In this document: piece by piece, positions 11,786-22,993 of the stretch
Layout: each line of letters starts with the position of its first letter
How positions within the stretch are numbered: position 1 is the stretch's first letter
NCBI GenBank assembly: GCA_029990175.1
Contig: JARKIP010000064.1
Coordinates: 11,798,001 to 11,862,000, forward strand
From: Petunia secreta
Taxonomy: Eukaryota > Streptophyta > Magnoliopsida > Solanales > Solanaceae
Reading direction: 5' to 3'
Length of the DNA stretch: 64,000 bases
The notes under the pieces: generated by a model
Told to the model about the DNA's origin: nothing
The model's input: the letters and a program-made list of their open reading frames with translations, nothing else
Databases searched by the model: none
Translations under genes and position numbers: made by a program

Positions 11786-12633
11786 AGCCTTCAATTGCCT
11801 ATGATAGGCTTCAGAATAATGCCTTCAATTGCTTATGGTAAGCTTCAAATGATAACGATGTCTTCGCTTGCTCACGATAGACTTGAGAATAAGACCTCTG
11901 ATTGCTTACGGTAGGATCAATAACAAAAGAGCTTTCAATTGCTTATGATATGCTTCAAAATAATGCCTCCAATTGCTTATGGTAGGCTTCAATGCTAATG
12001 AAGTCTTCGCTTGCTCACGATAGACTTGATAATAAGATCCCCCGATTGCTTACGGTAGGATCAATAACAAAAGAGCTTTCAATTGCTTATGATAGGCTTC
12101 AAAATAAGGCCTCCAATTGCTTATGGTAGGCTTCAATGCTAATGAAGTCTTCGCTTGCTCACGATAGACTTGATAATAAGATCCCCCGATTGCTTACGGT
12201 AGGATCAATAATAAAAGAGCCTTCAATTGCTTATGATAGGCTTCAAAATAAGGCCTCCAATTGCTTATGGTAGGCTTCAATGCTAATGAAGTCTTCGCTT
12301 GCTCATGATAGACTTGATAATAAGATCCCCGATTGCTTACGGTAGGATCAATAATAAAAGAGCCTTCAATTGCTTATGATAGGCTTCAAAATAAGGCCTC
12401 CAATTGCTTATGGTAGGCTTCAATGCTAATGAAGTCTTCGCTTGCTCACGATAGACTTGATAATAAGATCCCCCGATTGCTTACGGTAGGATCAATAATA
12501 AAAGAGCCTTCAATTGCTTATGATAGGCTTCAAAATACGGCCTCCAATTGCTTATGGTAGGCTTCAATGCTAATGAAGTCTTCGCTTGCTCACGATAGAC
12601 TCATAATAAGGCCCCCGATTGCTTACGGTAGGC
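11786..12633. repeat. Higher-order tandem array, 144 bp made of four units of about 36 bp
   Basis: The motif ATTGCTTACGGTAGG recurs at 11901, 12045, 12189, 12332, 12476 and 12618, a period of 142-144. Each period contains four related subunits sharing TTGCTYAYGRTAGRCTT with different connecting sequence. The 36-bp ancestor evidently diverged into four types before the 144-bp block was amplified. Confidence 0.9.
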
Positions 12634-12734
12634 ATGACGTAATTTGTAAATGCAAGCTGCAATATCTTTGATAAATTGTCTTCCCATCCACTGGCGAAGC
12701 AATAAAGCAAGTGCGAAGGCATAATGCAAAGCAT

Positions 12735-13720
12735 TTTCAACAATCTTGACAAATCAACTGGCAAGCCGGTCGGGCATGAAGCAAGAAGGGTCTTGGGGTT
12801 GATTGTCGAACAAATCAGCTGGCGAACCGGTCCGGCACGAAGCAAGGAGGGTCTCGGGACTGACCTGTTAACCTGAAAAGTAAAACAAGACGTAATACAA
12901 AGAAAATGCGAAGGCATAATTTAAAGCGAGTGCAAAGCAATTTGGACAATCTTGACAAATCAACTGGCAAGCCGGTCGGGCACACAGCAAGGAGGGTCTT
13001 GGGGTTGATTGTCGAACAAATCAGCTGGCGAACCGGTCCGGCACGAAGCAAGGAGGGTCTCGGGACTGACCTGTTAACCTGAAAAGTAAAACAAGACGTA
13101 ATACCAAGAAAATGCGAAGGCATAATTTAAAGCAAGTGCAAAGCAATTTGGACAATCTTGACAAATTAACTTGCAAGCCGGTCGGGCACACAGCAAGGAG
13201 GGTCTTGGGGTTGATTGTCGAATAAATCAGCTGGCGAACCGGTCCGACACGAAGCAAGGAGGGTCTCGGGACTGACCTGTTAACCTGAAAAGTAAAACAA
13301 GACGTAATACAAAGAAAATGCGAAGGCATAATTTAAAGCGAGTGCAAAGCAATTTGGACAATCTTGACAAATCAACTGGCAAGCCGGTCGGGCACACAGC
13401 AAGGAGGGTCTTGGGGTTGATTGTCGAACAAATCAGCTGGCGAACCGGTCCGGCACGAAGCAAGGAGGGTCTCGGGACTGACCTGTTAACCTGAAAAGTA
13501 AAACAAGACGTAATACAAAGAAAATGCGAAGGCATAATTTAAAGCGAGTGCAAAGCAATTTGGACAATCTTGACAAATCAACTGGCAAGCCGGTCGGGCA
13601 CACAGCAAGGAGGGTCTTGGGGTTGATTGTCGAACAAATCAGCTGGCGAACCGGTCCGGCACGAAGCAAGGAGGGTCTCGGGACTGACCTGTTAACCTGA
13701 AAAGTAAAACAAGACGTTAA
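12735..13720. repeat. 206-bp tandem array, about five copies
   Basis: CAATCTTGACAAAT recurs at 12741, 12947, 13153, 13359 and 13565, exactly 206 apart. Copies are nearly identical. Each unit holds two related halves (AACTGGCAAGCCGGTCGGGC and AGCTGGCGAACCGGTCCGGC, each followed by GCAAGGAGGGTCT). Diverged copies continue to about 14060. The ladder of similar minus-strand ORFs at 206-bp spacing is a by-product of the array and not a gene family. Confidence 0.92.
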
Positions 13721-14060
13721 TGTCAAAGCAAGTGTGAAGGCATAATTCAAAGCAAGTGCGAAGCAAAGTAATGTGGGAACGTAGAGCAATGCAAGAGCCA
13801 TTTGGCGAATCAATAGGCGAGATAGTCCAACAAAGGGGATCCTCGTAGCCGATGGTCAACCTAAAAGAGTAAAGCAAGGCGTTAATTTTAAAGCAAGGCG
13901 TTAATTTTAAAGCAAGTGTGAAGGCATAATTCAAAATAAGTGCAAAACAAAGTAATGCGGAAATGTAGTTAGTGCGATAGCCATTGATAAATCAATTGGC
14001 GAGACAATCTGGCAAGGATGGCCTTGTGCGGATTATAGCCTGGTACAAAGCGATGCCCTA

Positions 14061-16493
14061 TTTGGCTTAGTTTTGAAAACACAAAACAAGCCTCGGCTTT
14101 GTCGCCTATTATGAATGAAAGTCATAGGGGTAGAAATGCCGCCTGTTCGGCAATAACTCATGACAAAGCATAATGCTTTAAGTCATGAAAAGGGCAATGC
14201 GACGCAATTTGCAAGGGAACTTTGAATGCGCGTTCCATAAACTGTTCATCCATAGTGCGAATGATCTTTTCAATGCCAGCTTTCATGTTCCTGCTCTCAA
14301 AGAAAATTGTTAGTTCTGAGGAGGGAAGGGGAAGCGTTTGATTTGTGCAGACTTCATCCTGATCTTGCTGCTTCTGCTGCTTCCTCGTCTTCATTGGACT
14401 TGGATTTATGAATTGCTTTCAGAAACTTGGCTCATGAACTCAAATAGCATAGAATTTGAAAGATAGAGGCAAGATAAAATATTTTAATGCAATATAGCGA
14501 GTGAAATAAGCATGCATATGAAGTCAAAGATGCATTATGAAAATTTTGCCTTGACTTAAACTTGTAATATATTTTAAAACAAACTGAACGTCCTTTGGCT
14601 TAGACTTTGCACCGTTTGCTTAACCAATTTCAAAATTATTGCCAACTCATCTTTAACACCCAACGCCGCTTCTTGCAAGATTCTGCCCCAGTTATACTCT
14701 TCCGCATCCCTATCTCGCTTTGCAAAAATTGCCCCAGTTGTCCTTCTTGGGGGAAAAATGAAAACTTAAATGCTAAAGGGTCGAGCCCGATGGCGGAGCC
14801 TACGTATCCCTCCTTGGGAATCAGACCGTGCGTAGTTCTGCATCACTACTTCAACGCCATATACCAACAAAATAAAAGCTGCCCCAGTTGAAGTTCTAAC
14901 AGATAGTGCAATATCCAAAGAGCGCAGACAATAACTTTCAGTGCATCGTTTTCAAATTGTTCAGTTGTTTTGCCATACATCACAAACAAAGTTTTGGCAA
15001 GTTTATCAATTTTAATTTTGAAACAGAAACAAATCCCAGCGTAAATAATATAATAAGAATGCGATGAATTTTATTTCAACTTTCATAAATTCAAAATGAG
15101 TTGATTCAGAATAACATAAGCTTTAAAGTACATGCAATTCAGGGCCTCAATCTGAATTAAAATTGAAAACAATGCTACTAAGTTCAATCGCCAAGTTCTT
15201 TCAAGCAATGCCATTAGCTTCTGGTACTGCACCGTTCACGAGCTAAAGCGTCTACCATCAATCATATCTCGAAACCTTTGCATGGTGGATGGTCTGCCAC
15301 TTCACAAATCCAACATTTGATAGAGAAGTAAACAAAACAAAAGAAACCTCACAAAGGGTAATTAAGATAGTTTGCATGTCATTCATAGGATTGCATACAA
15401 GCAAGCAACACCTAGTATTTAACGCATTTTGAGCAAATAAAGCAAGACATGCAATTAACATTTTAACACAGCTCATGCTCTCCATAGCATCTGCACAAAA
15501 TTCTAAACCCGAATGCCTAAAACCCGAAACAATCCTCCATAGCTTTTGCAAACATCCACACTCCTCCAAGCACAACTCCTAATTGTTTACAACATCCAGG
15601 GAGAAAAATTCCAACTGCTTCCACAATACCAGACTGCAAATCACGAAAGGCGCCAATTGGCCTTTCAAAATAAAACCTCACTGGTCCTCGGCTTTAGACA
15701 AGCCTCTCAGCTTCCTAGGTTTTGCAAGGCTCACAGACCTTGTTCATAGGGCTCCTCACTGATCCTCGGCTTTAATCAAGCCTCTCAGTTTCCTAGGTAG
15801 CCAAGACCGCACTGGTCTTCAAGGAGGGACCCCACTGGTCATTCAAAGACACAGGGGCTTCGCTCTCCTAGTATGCGACAAACATACTTCAATTTTTACA
15901 AAGTTGCAGCTGGATAATCAACATAGGCCTGCACACACGCAAAGCCATTCACGAGAGGGACCCCACTGATCCTTTTAAAGACACCAGGGGCTTCGCCTCT
16001 TATATCTCACTACACCAAGCCATCTCCAAAACACAAACCAACCAAATCTGCCGAACTTTCCCCCAAACTATGGTGTATATGCATGCATGACCTAATCTCC
16101 TTCTAAGAGTGGGCTAACGGTTGAGGCTGAATCGACCTATGCGGGATAGACCTGGCCTCACAACGCAGTAGAACTGGCCATGACAAAACCAGGCAATCTC
16201 AATATCCCGAACTAACTTTTGGTGACACGAAAGAAGTTTGAAAGAGTGAGGTAAGGGCAATGCCCTTCCTGCATAGCTACCCGTCAAGCGGGTACCCCGT
16301 GATGAAATCGAGGAGGTGAAAGAGAATTGACAGGCTCCATGAGGGAGGAAATATGAACGGAATGCAGATTATGCACGAATTAATACAATACATGCTTTAT
16401 AAGGCAAACCAAACAAACAGATATAATAAAGCAAATAAATTAGGCATGCTAGTTGCTAATAATTGGAAACCTTTATGGTCAAAGCCTTTATTG
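14061..16493 (-). other. Leader and residual internal region of element B, no gag-pol
   Basis: On the sense (minus) strand this lies between primer site and tandem arrays, where gag-pol would be in an autonomous element. The longest ORFs (14158-14394, 15258-15575 minus) resemble nothing I know. Short duplications are present: CTCGGCTTTA followed by AAGCCTCTCAG occurs twice about 77 bp apart (15676-15800), and GGGACCCCACTG followed by CAGGGGCTTCGC occurs near 15825 and 15957. The part near 16080-16130 resembles the family A leader. Confidence 0.6.
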
Positions 16494-16511
16494 TCCCCAG
16501 CGGAGTCGCCA
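16494..16511 (-). other. Primer binding site of element B, tRNA-Arg type
   Basis: The minus strand reads TGGCGACTCCGCTGGGGA, 3 nt from the LTR end. It is identical to the family A primer site at 2575-2592. Confidence 0.88.
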
Positions 16512-16514
16512 TGC

Positions 16515-17326
16515 TGTTGAACCCCAAAAATTACCCCGAAAAGGATAAATTTCAGAATATCGACAGGATGGACTAACTCTTTTGGAGTTTTTGGAGTCGC
16601 CACCCAATTTAAGGAAAACAGGGAACCAAATTAACAAATGCGTGCAAAACTCCGTTTTTTGTAAAAAGACGGTCTTTCCAGAGATTCTAAAGGTAAGAGG
16701 TTTTATTAATTTCGGAAGAAGGTTTTGAAGGCACTTCCAAAATTCCGTAAAATACGGTTAATCCGACAGGTTTCCAAAATATTTGCAAAATATGCTTTTC
16801 TAGAAAATTTATCTAAAATAATTAATTGAAATAAACTTGTTTATGAAAAAATATTTTAATTTGCACGCATTTTGCTAATTTGCCCCAGTTTGCAATAAAT
16901 TAAATAACGACTTCAAAAATAAAAGGATAATGCACATAAAGTAAAGCAATATACCAAGCAATCAAATATTATTGATAAATAAAGTATTTTAGATATTTAT
17001 TTGCATAAATATCCAAGAAAAGTAATGCGAAGTTTAAAGATAAAACCCGGGAAATGATCAACTCGCGGGAGCCTTGGATTTTCTAAAATTCCTAAGTCTT
17101 ATTTTTGAATGCTCGGGTCCGAATTCAATCCGCAAATGCCTTTAATGCAATGGGTTATTCCCGTTCGTGAGTTAGCCAAACTCGTCCATAAATTATTCGT
17201 GCCAATATGTACCTCGCAAAACAAACAAGTAAAATATGATTAGTACGATAATAAGGTATAATAATTAATGAAATAAAATAACAATAATAAAGTAATAATA
17301 ATAATAATAAAAGTATATATATATAA

Positions 17327-17387
<61 letters not shown>

Positions 17388-20256
17388 GCAAATGGTTATT
17401 TTTGCAAAATTTAGGCTCAGGTTTGTATGGCGCGTTGAATAGAGGCTCGGGATTTGGTACGGTTGCAAACACGGAGCCCGGGCCGTGTTGCCATGTCAAA
17501 GCACCAAACCCACTACTCTATTCAACTTGCTTTGCATTAAAGTGCATTCATCATCGCCTATTTGCTTTAGGGACACGGGGACGGGACTGTTCAAGTGTAG
17601 TATCCGTTCGAAATCCGTCAATTCATTGGGTAGGCCTCAATACGTATATATATATTTTCATTGGCCATGTGTATCATGTTCAAATCAATCTAATATTATG
17701 TGATATACCAAATATATCCAAAATGGATTCCTGCACTCAGAAAATCCAGTCAATGCATAACAATAATCCAATCATGTGAACGGGTCAAGCTGTGCAACTA
17801 AAATAGTCCCACAAATGAACGGATCAAACTGCATAAGCAGATTCCAATAACATGCAGCAAACTAAGTCCAAAAACCAGTGAGTCAACATAGCTAGCAGCA
17901 TTGAGAGAAAAACGATTATAATCACAAGAAGCCAATAAACCAAATGTTCAACTTCTAAGCACGGAAAAGAACAAAATAACCAGTGAAGGTGCTTTCCAAA
18001 GCTTATTAACAGATCTGCAAAGGAAAATAGGTAAATAGAATCTGATCCAAACATAAGAAACAAAAGTGGCACTGATCTAGAAACACAGCGACATCAGAGA
18101 GGATGGAGGAGCGACTGCCTAGGCAGCATCGCTACCACCCCAACCCCCCCCCCCCCATTTCCATTTTTTATCGCGATTCAACCAAGACAGCAGCAAGAAC
18201 CACGAGTGACAATTACTGAATTTTCCGGTGAAACGAAACAGTGGCAACAGTAACACAGATCGAGTAAACGGATGGAGGATGAGCAATAATGCTCAAAATC
18301 AAACTAACAGCTCAAGCCAAACAAGCCTCCGGTTCCAAAGATCCAAAACGTGATAGAAATATGCAATAGATCGGGCAAGACCTGCAAAACAATAACGGAG
18401 TGACAAGAAACAGAGGAGCGACAGCCAGCGGGTCCCGGCGTAAAACTCCGGCGACCTCGTCGGCGTCGCTACTACTCTAAATTTTGTTATGTCCCATTTC
18501 GATTTCAAACCAAATCGTTAGCAAACAGAGAAAAGGTCACCGAAAATGATATTTGCAGATCTGATTTCCAACAGCGGGGGTGATTTTGGCTAACCCCCGT
18601 TCCCATTTTCAGTTTTGTAGTGCGTGGGTGTGTGTTACTTTCATGGTAATGGTGAGAAGGAGAGGGTAGGGGATATTGTTGTATCACTGATGGGGTTTTT
18701 GTGGGTGAGTCATTATGTGTATCTCCCAAAAAAAAAATAAAAATGAGAGGGGCACGGCTGATCCCTTATAAAAATGGGTGTCTAGGGTTTTTTTGGTGTG
18801 TGGGAAAATGAATAAAATGGGTGTGGGGTTAATGGGTATGGGCTAAGATATGAAATGAGGGATGTATAGTGTCTATAAGGCTTTGCGGAAACAGGACATA
18901 ATTTAATTTTAAAAACGATTTTATTCCTTTCTCTTTTAATTAAAGACATTTTTACGCTAATTGACGCACTAAGCATCAAAATTACAAAATATAACGACAT
19001 TATTGAGAAATTACAAAATATAACGACATTTCTATTTTTATTACAAAACATATAGATTTCTCATTTTTCCTTCTCTCCAACACCAAACCCTAATTTTTTT
19101 TCTCTCTCTCTCTCTCCCTTTCCTCCACCCACCTCCGCACCGCCAGTCAGCTCCTCCTCTGCCGCCGATCTACTCCTCCTCCGCCACCAATTTGCTCCTC
19201 CTTCACCGTCGTTTTGTTGCCCGAATTTGCAGGTGTTGCTGCGTTTTTGATTTGGTGAAGCAGCTGCTCCAATCTACTCCACTGGTGGTTGGATTTTGTT
19301 GCTGCTATATGGATGCTCCGGTGGAGCTCCGATCTGCTTCATCTCCTTCTTTTTTTTTTCTTTTTTTTTTTTGGGTTTTGTATGTGTATGTACGTGTATA
19401 CATTGTGTATGTACGTGTATGTGTATGTGGTGGTGGTTGTTGGTGGTTGTCTGAAGGTGGAACAAATTGTATGTTTAGTTTTATACAGGTGTATGAAACT
19501 GTATGTTTGTGTATGTATCTGTATGTATATGGATCTCTTTTACAAGTGCATAGTATATGTATGTGTATATCATTGTATGAATGTGTATTTCTGAGTATAT
19601 ATTATATATTTTTGTATGTTTTATGTGTGTGTATGTAAATCCAAGCTTGACACACATAAATTTGTATGTATAATTCATAGATCTGTAGATCCGGGTATGT
19701 ATATGAGTGTTTAGTGTATGTATAATATATATTTTTGTGTATGTTTATGTTTTTTTTTGTTTAAATGCATTTTGCAACTGTATTTATGTGTATTTCATTT
19801 TTTAGATTCAAAAACACACAAAAAAAAAAAAAGATGGTGGATGGCGGCGGCCGGCGGTGATTAAGCGGCGCCGCCGCCTGGGGTGGTAGCAGTTGGGGGG
19901 AGGGGGGGCAGTAAGAAGAAGGAGGAACCTAATTTATTAGTTTTGTTGATTTTTGTATATAATGTGTAAAAAAATGTTGGTATTTTTTGTAAAATGGAAT
20001 AATGTTGGTATTTTTTGTAATTTTGGTGTTAGGATTGTATATATTTGTAAATCTCCCTTAATTAAACTAATTAAACGCCATTATTACATGAATAAGCGGA
20101 CTTTAGGGTAAACAATGCAATTTGGCCTTTCGTCCAAAATCTCATTAATTCACATTAAGGGATTTTAATTAATTGAAAATTTTATTTTAATAACATGATT
20201 TTTATTTAAATAATTTAGACATTAATTAAAATCCGGGACAAACTTGGGTGTCAACA
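16515..20256 (-). repeat. 5' LTR of element B (3742 bp including a 1.1-kb insertion)
   Basis: It runs from TGTTGAACCCC to GGGTGTCAACA. Removing 18945-20057 and one copy of TTAATTAAA leaves 2620 bp, close to the other LTR's 2640 bp; the remaining difference lies largely in the (TAA)n tract, a short GGGGAC repeat and a 9-bp indel near 20135. It contains (TAA)n at 17328-17387. Confidence 0.9.
18945..20057. mobile_element. Non-autonomous Mutator-like element (MULE 1) inside the LTR
   Basis: The 1113-bp insertion is absent from the other LTR and flanked by a 9-bp duplication TTAATTAAA (18936-18944 and 20058-20066), the size made by Mutator transposases. Its ends are imperfect long inverted repeats: ATCAAAATTACAAAATATAA and ACGACATT from the left match ACCAAAATTACAAAAAATAC and CCAACATT from the right end reversed. 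The interior looks gene-like: AAACCCTAATT, a CT-rich leader, a GC-rich stretch, then a TGTATG-rich stretch, and GC-rich sequence again near the right end. The plus ORF 19192-19638 is Cys-rich and low-complexity and not a convincing protein. No transposase is present. Confidence 0.82.
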
Positions 20257-20261
20257 ACACT
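20257..20261. repeat. Target site duplication ACACT, right copy
   Basis: It directly follows the LTR end TCAACA at 20256 and matches 7810-7814. Confidence 0.9.
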
Positions 20262-20552
20262 CTTAATGAGTTGCAATCTCCTACTATAGGAAAGCATTTT
20301 TTATGACCAGCACCTTATTCTCATGATCATTCTCTCAACTATAGGCATACATTGTTGTATCGTCAGCTTTCTTGATGATAGAGGAACTTCTAAATATCTA
20401 AAAGGCATCTCACCCAAGGAAGAATAGCTAGGTTTACGAAGGAATAGATAAATAACCACTATATGTGGGACATCCGCTTCATCATGAAGAGAACAAAGTG
20501 GTGTTTCGTGCCACCGGTGAAAAGTGCTACTAAGTAGTACTACAATCAATAA
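20257..20552 (-). pseudogene. LINE reverse transcriptase, central part (right half of a split pseudogene)
   Basis: The minus strand encodes GEMPFRYLEVPLSSRKLT, then CMPIVERMIMRIRCWS, a stop, and KMLSYSRRLQLIKSV. This matches the plant L1-type motif order PFRYLGVPLSSKKL, I-x-xIxxWxxKxLSYAGRxQLIxSV. The reading frame continues across the junction into 7814 and downward once element B is removed. Upstream of 20552 the similarity stops, so the LINE was already truncated or rearranged. It is a non-functional remnant. Confidence 0.82.
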
Positions 20553-21299
20553 AGTTCATTATTAACAAATTCTGATAAATCATCAAAAGTTTAAAGCCAT
20601 TGTTAAAAAGTTACAAACAACTTTTAATATATTCGTCAAAAGTCGCAAAACGGATCCGTCAAAAGTTTTGTGTAACTTTTGCGAAAACACCAGGTGATTT
20701 TGATAAATATTCGATTTATTACGGTACTAAATAACACATAGCCAGTATTATAAATTAATTGAAGAATATCTACTAGATTACAACCATAAACAGCAATGTT
20801 GCAACAGTGTTTTCGAAGTTTAGAAGCTGTAATAAAAATCATTATTTTAACTGCAAAACTTTAGCTTTTTATGCTGCACATTGGAATCCATAATAAAAAA
20901 TTTAAGTTTGGTTCAAAACTCATTATTTTTTCTTGAAATTCAATATTTTTAATAACAAATCTCATATTCCTATGCTGAGGTTTGATCTCCGTGATGAAAG
21001 AATATATGTTTTAGTTGAAATTTAGATCTTTTTGTTTTTTTTAAAAAATAGTATAATAATTACACAAAATTTAGATCAAACTTGGGGTTTTCTTGAAATT
21101 TAGCATTTAAAACTATAAATCTCAGTATTTTATACCGAGGTTAGTTTGAACTCCACTATAAAAACAAGAACATTAGATTAACACTCAATTTTTTTTCTTG
21201 AAATTTAGTATTTTTGACTATAAATCTAGTATTTTAAACTAAGTCCATATGGGCTATTCTTCAAATACCTTCCGCATTTCAAAATTGTTCTTATTTCCC
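20553..21299. other. AT-rich intergenic DNA with degenerate repeats
   Basis: No gene seen. A degenerate block recurs three times (near 20927, 21087 and 21193), sharing TTTCTTGAAATTTAGTATTT and CTATAAATCTAGTATTTTA. The stretch 20590-20700 has several versions of GTCAAAAGTT and AAAGTTACAAACAACTTTT and may be a small decayed transposon. Confidence 0.45.
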
Positions 21300-22993
21300 C
21301 CTTATATATAAGAAAGACTTTAGCAGGTCTTGGTTGTCCTGCTTGGGACAGATTTGGAAATTCGTTTTATGGGTGCTACGCCTGTACTGCACTCGATGCA
21401 CCTGTTACTTTACGTTTCGCGGGTTTATTGGAAATACGAGAACATTATTGGCATATACCATATGCATCCTCTGAAATTTTGGGTAAAATGAGGGGTTTAA
21501 TTGATATTTCCCTATATTTTGCCACTACTTTTCATAACTACCCTCAGTCTTCTGTTTATTGTCGACAACTTGCCTCTAAAGTATATCCAAAGTTTCCACT
21601 GCTTCTGTACATATTAATTTTCTGATGAGCAGAGTTTGCCACGCTTCCCCCCCCCCCCCTCCCCCCTCGATAATCTAAATCTTTTCCTGTAAAGATATAC
21701 TCTAAAATCTCCGGTACCCACCGTTTATTTCTGCTCTTCTTCTGCTCTTACTGTTCTGTTCTTTGCGATTGACCTCTACCTACCTGTTGCTCGCTTTTTC
21801 TGAAAGTTCAAAGTTTTGTGTCTTCTATCCATTCGTGCTCATAGAGCTATTATTACAGGTAAGATTTCGAATATCACCAATGTTTTCTTTATATTTCTCA
21901 TATTTTTGTACTAATTTTACTGTGATCACACTGTATTTCTGTTTTTTACTTTAGTTTAACTGTTTATAATTTTAGTTCCAGCATTTCTGTGCTAATGAAA
22001 AGAAAATTGTATAATGGGATTTCTCTTATGTCTCCTTCTGTTTAAAAAAAGAAGAAGTAACGTCTCCCTCTGTTTATATGAATCGATTGTTCAAATTAGT
22101 TGCTTTGCGAGCAGCTCGTGATGTGATTAACTTTTGGATGAGTACCTCCGCAATTTCTGTGTATCAACTTCTTTTTTTTTAACATTGACTACATTTTTTC
22201 CGGCCTTTTGGTGTTAAAAAGCGGTCTTGTTTTGTACCTCGAAACTACTGTCTGTATTGCTTGCATCTTTTAGCAGGTAGAATGAGACTATATCATTACA
22301 TACTATCATCTGATTTTCCTTTGGCTTATAGTTTTTCAGAACCAAACTATTGGAATAGCCAAGTAGTAATGCTTTTTCCTTTTTCCCTGCCTTAGTACTA
22401 TGTGGAATAAGGAAAACTGATTTGAGCTAAAAATATAGTCATCAAATTATATTTTTATTTACTTGTTAAAAAATGGGTTCTATTAAGGTAGATGAAAACA
22501 ACATTCACGAGTCTTACTCTACCCAGTTGACTTGGGGAAAGTCACATTCTATAGAGGTCATGTTGTCAAAATTGTACTAATTCATTACTGCCACCTGAAG
22601 GAATTTAAAGAATTAAGGTCAATGCCTACCTAAATATTGAAAAGAGCCCGGACAAAAGGAAAAGACATTAAGGCAACTGCTTGCCTAATATATTAAAGAT
22701 AAAGCAGTCATTGCATCAACTAAGATAAGTTAGATGCTCTTGCAATTGTGATGAAACCAATCAGGTCCATGATAACTTACTCTTATGGTTTTCAAACTTC
22801 ATGTTCTTTTATTTTCCTTAATGAGATTTGCACAGCAAGTATGATAACATCGTACTTAATTTATGCTGTTGTCAGTTAAAATATTTTTTTTGAATAATTG
22901 TTATTTGATTGATTGTTTGGAAAAAAAGATCTTTATGCTGACTTTATTTATTATTCTAATTTCAGCAAGCGTTATTGGGTATAACAAAATTTG

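Larger units (their letters stand above)
7815..20256 (-). mobile_element. Complete non-autonomous Ogre/Tat-like LTR retrotransposon (family B)
   Basis: The element is bounded by ACACT duplications and has two near-identical LTRs (7815-10454 and 16515-20256, the latter enlarged by a nested insertion). On the minus strand it has a tRNA-Arg primer site beside the right LTR and a purine tract beside the left LTR, so transcription runs right to left. The 6.06-kb internal region has no gag, protease, reverse transcriptase or integrase. It holds a non-coding leader and, next to the 3' LTR, three different tandem arrays. This makes it a LARD-like derivative that would need proteins from relatives. 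By eye the LTRs differ at roughly 1 percent of positions, so the insertion is fairly recent. Confidence 0.88.

Noticed and set aside
11305..12633. Regularly spaced short repeats resembling a CRISPR array
   Set aside because: Units are head-to-tail without unique spacers and lie in a plant retrotransposon.
12570..13813. Ladder of minus-strand ORFs of about 102 codons with nearly the same protein
   Set aside because: Spaced exactly 206 bp, the period of the tandem array; no conserved domain. They arise from the repeat and are not a gene family.
19192..19638. 148-codon Cys/Val/Tyr-rich ORF in MULE 1 as a small secreted protein
   Set aside because: It consists largely of TTT and TGTATG low-complexity sequence; the frame has no domain and the other frames are open too.
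7815..20256. Plus-strand orientation for element B
   Set aside because: The tRNA-complementary primer site and purine tract appear only when read on the minus strand.
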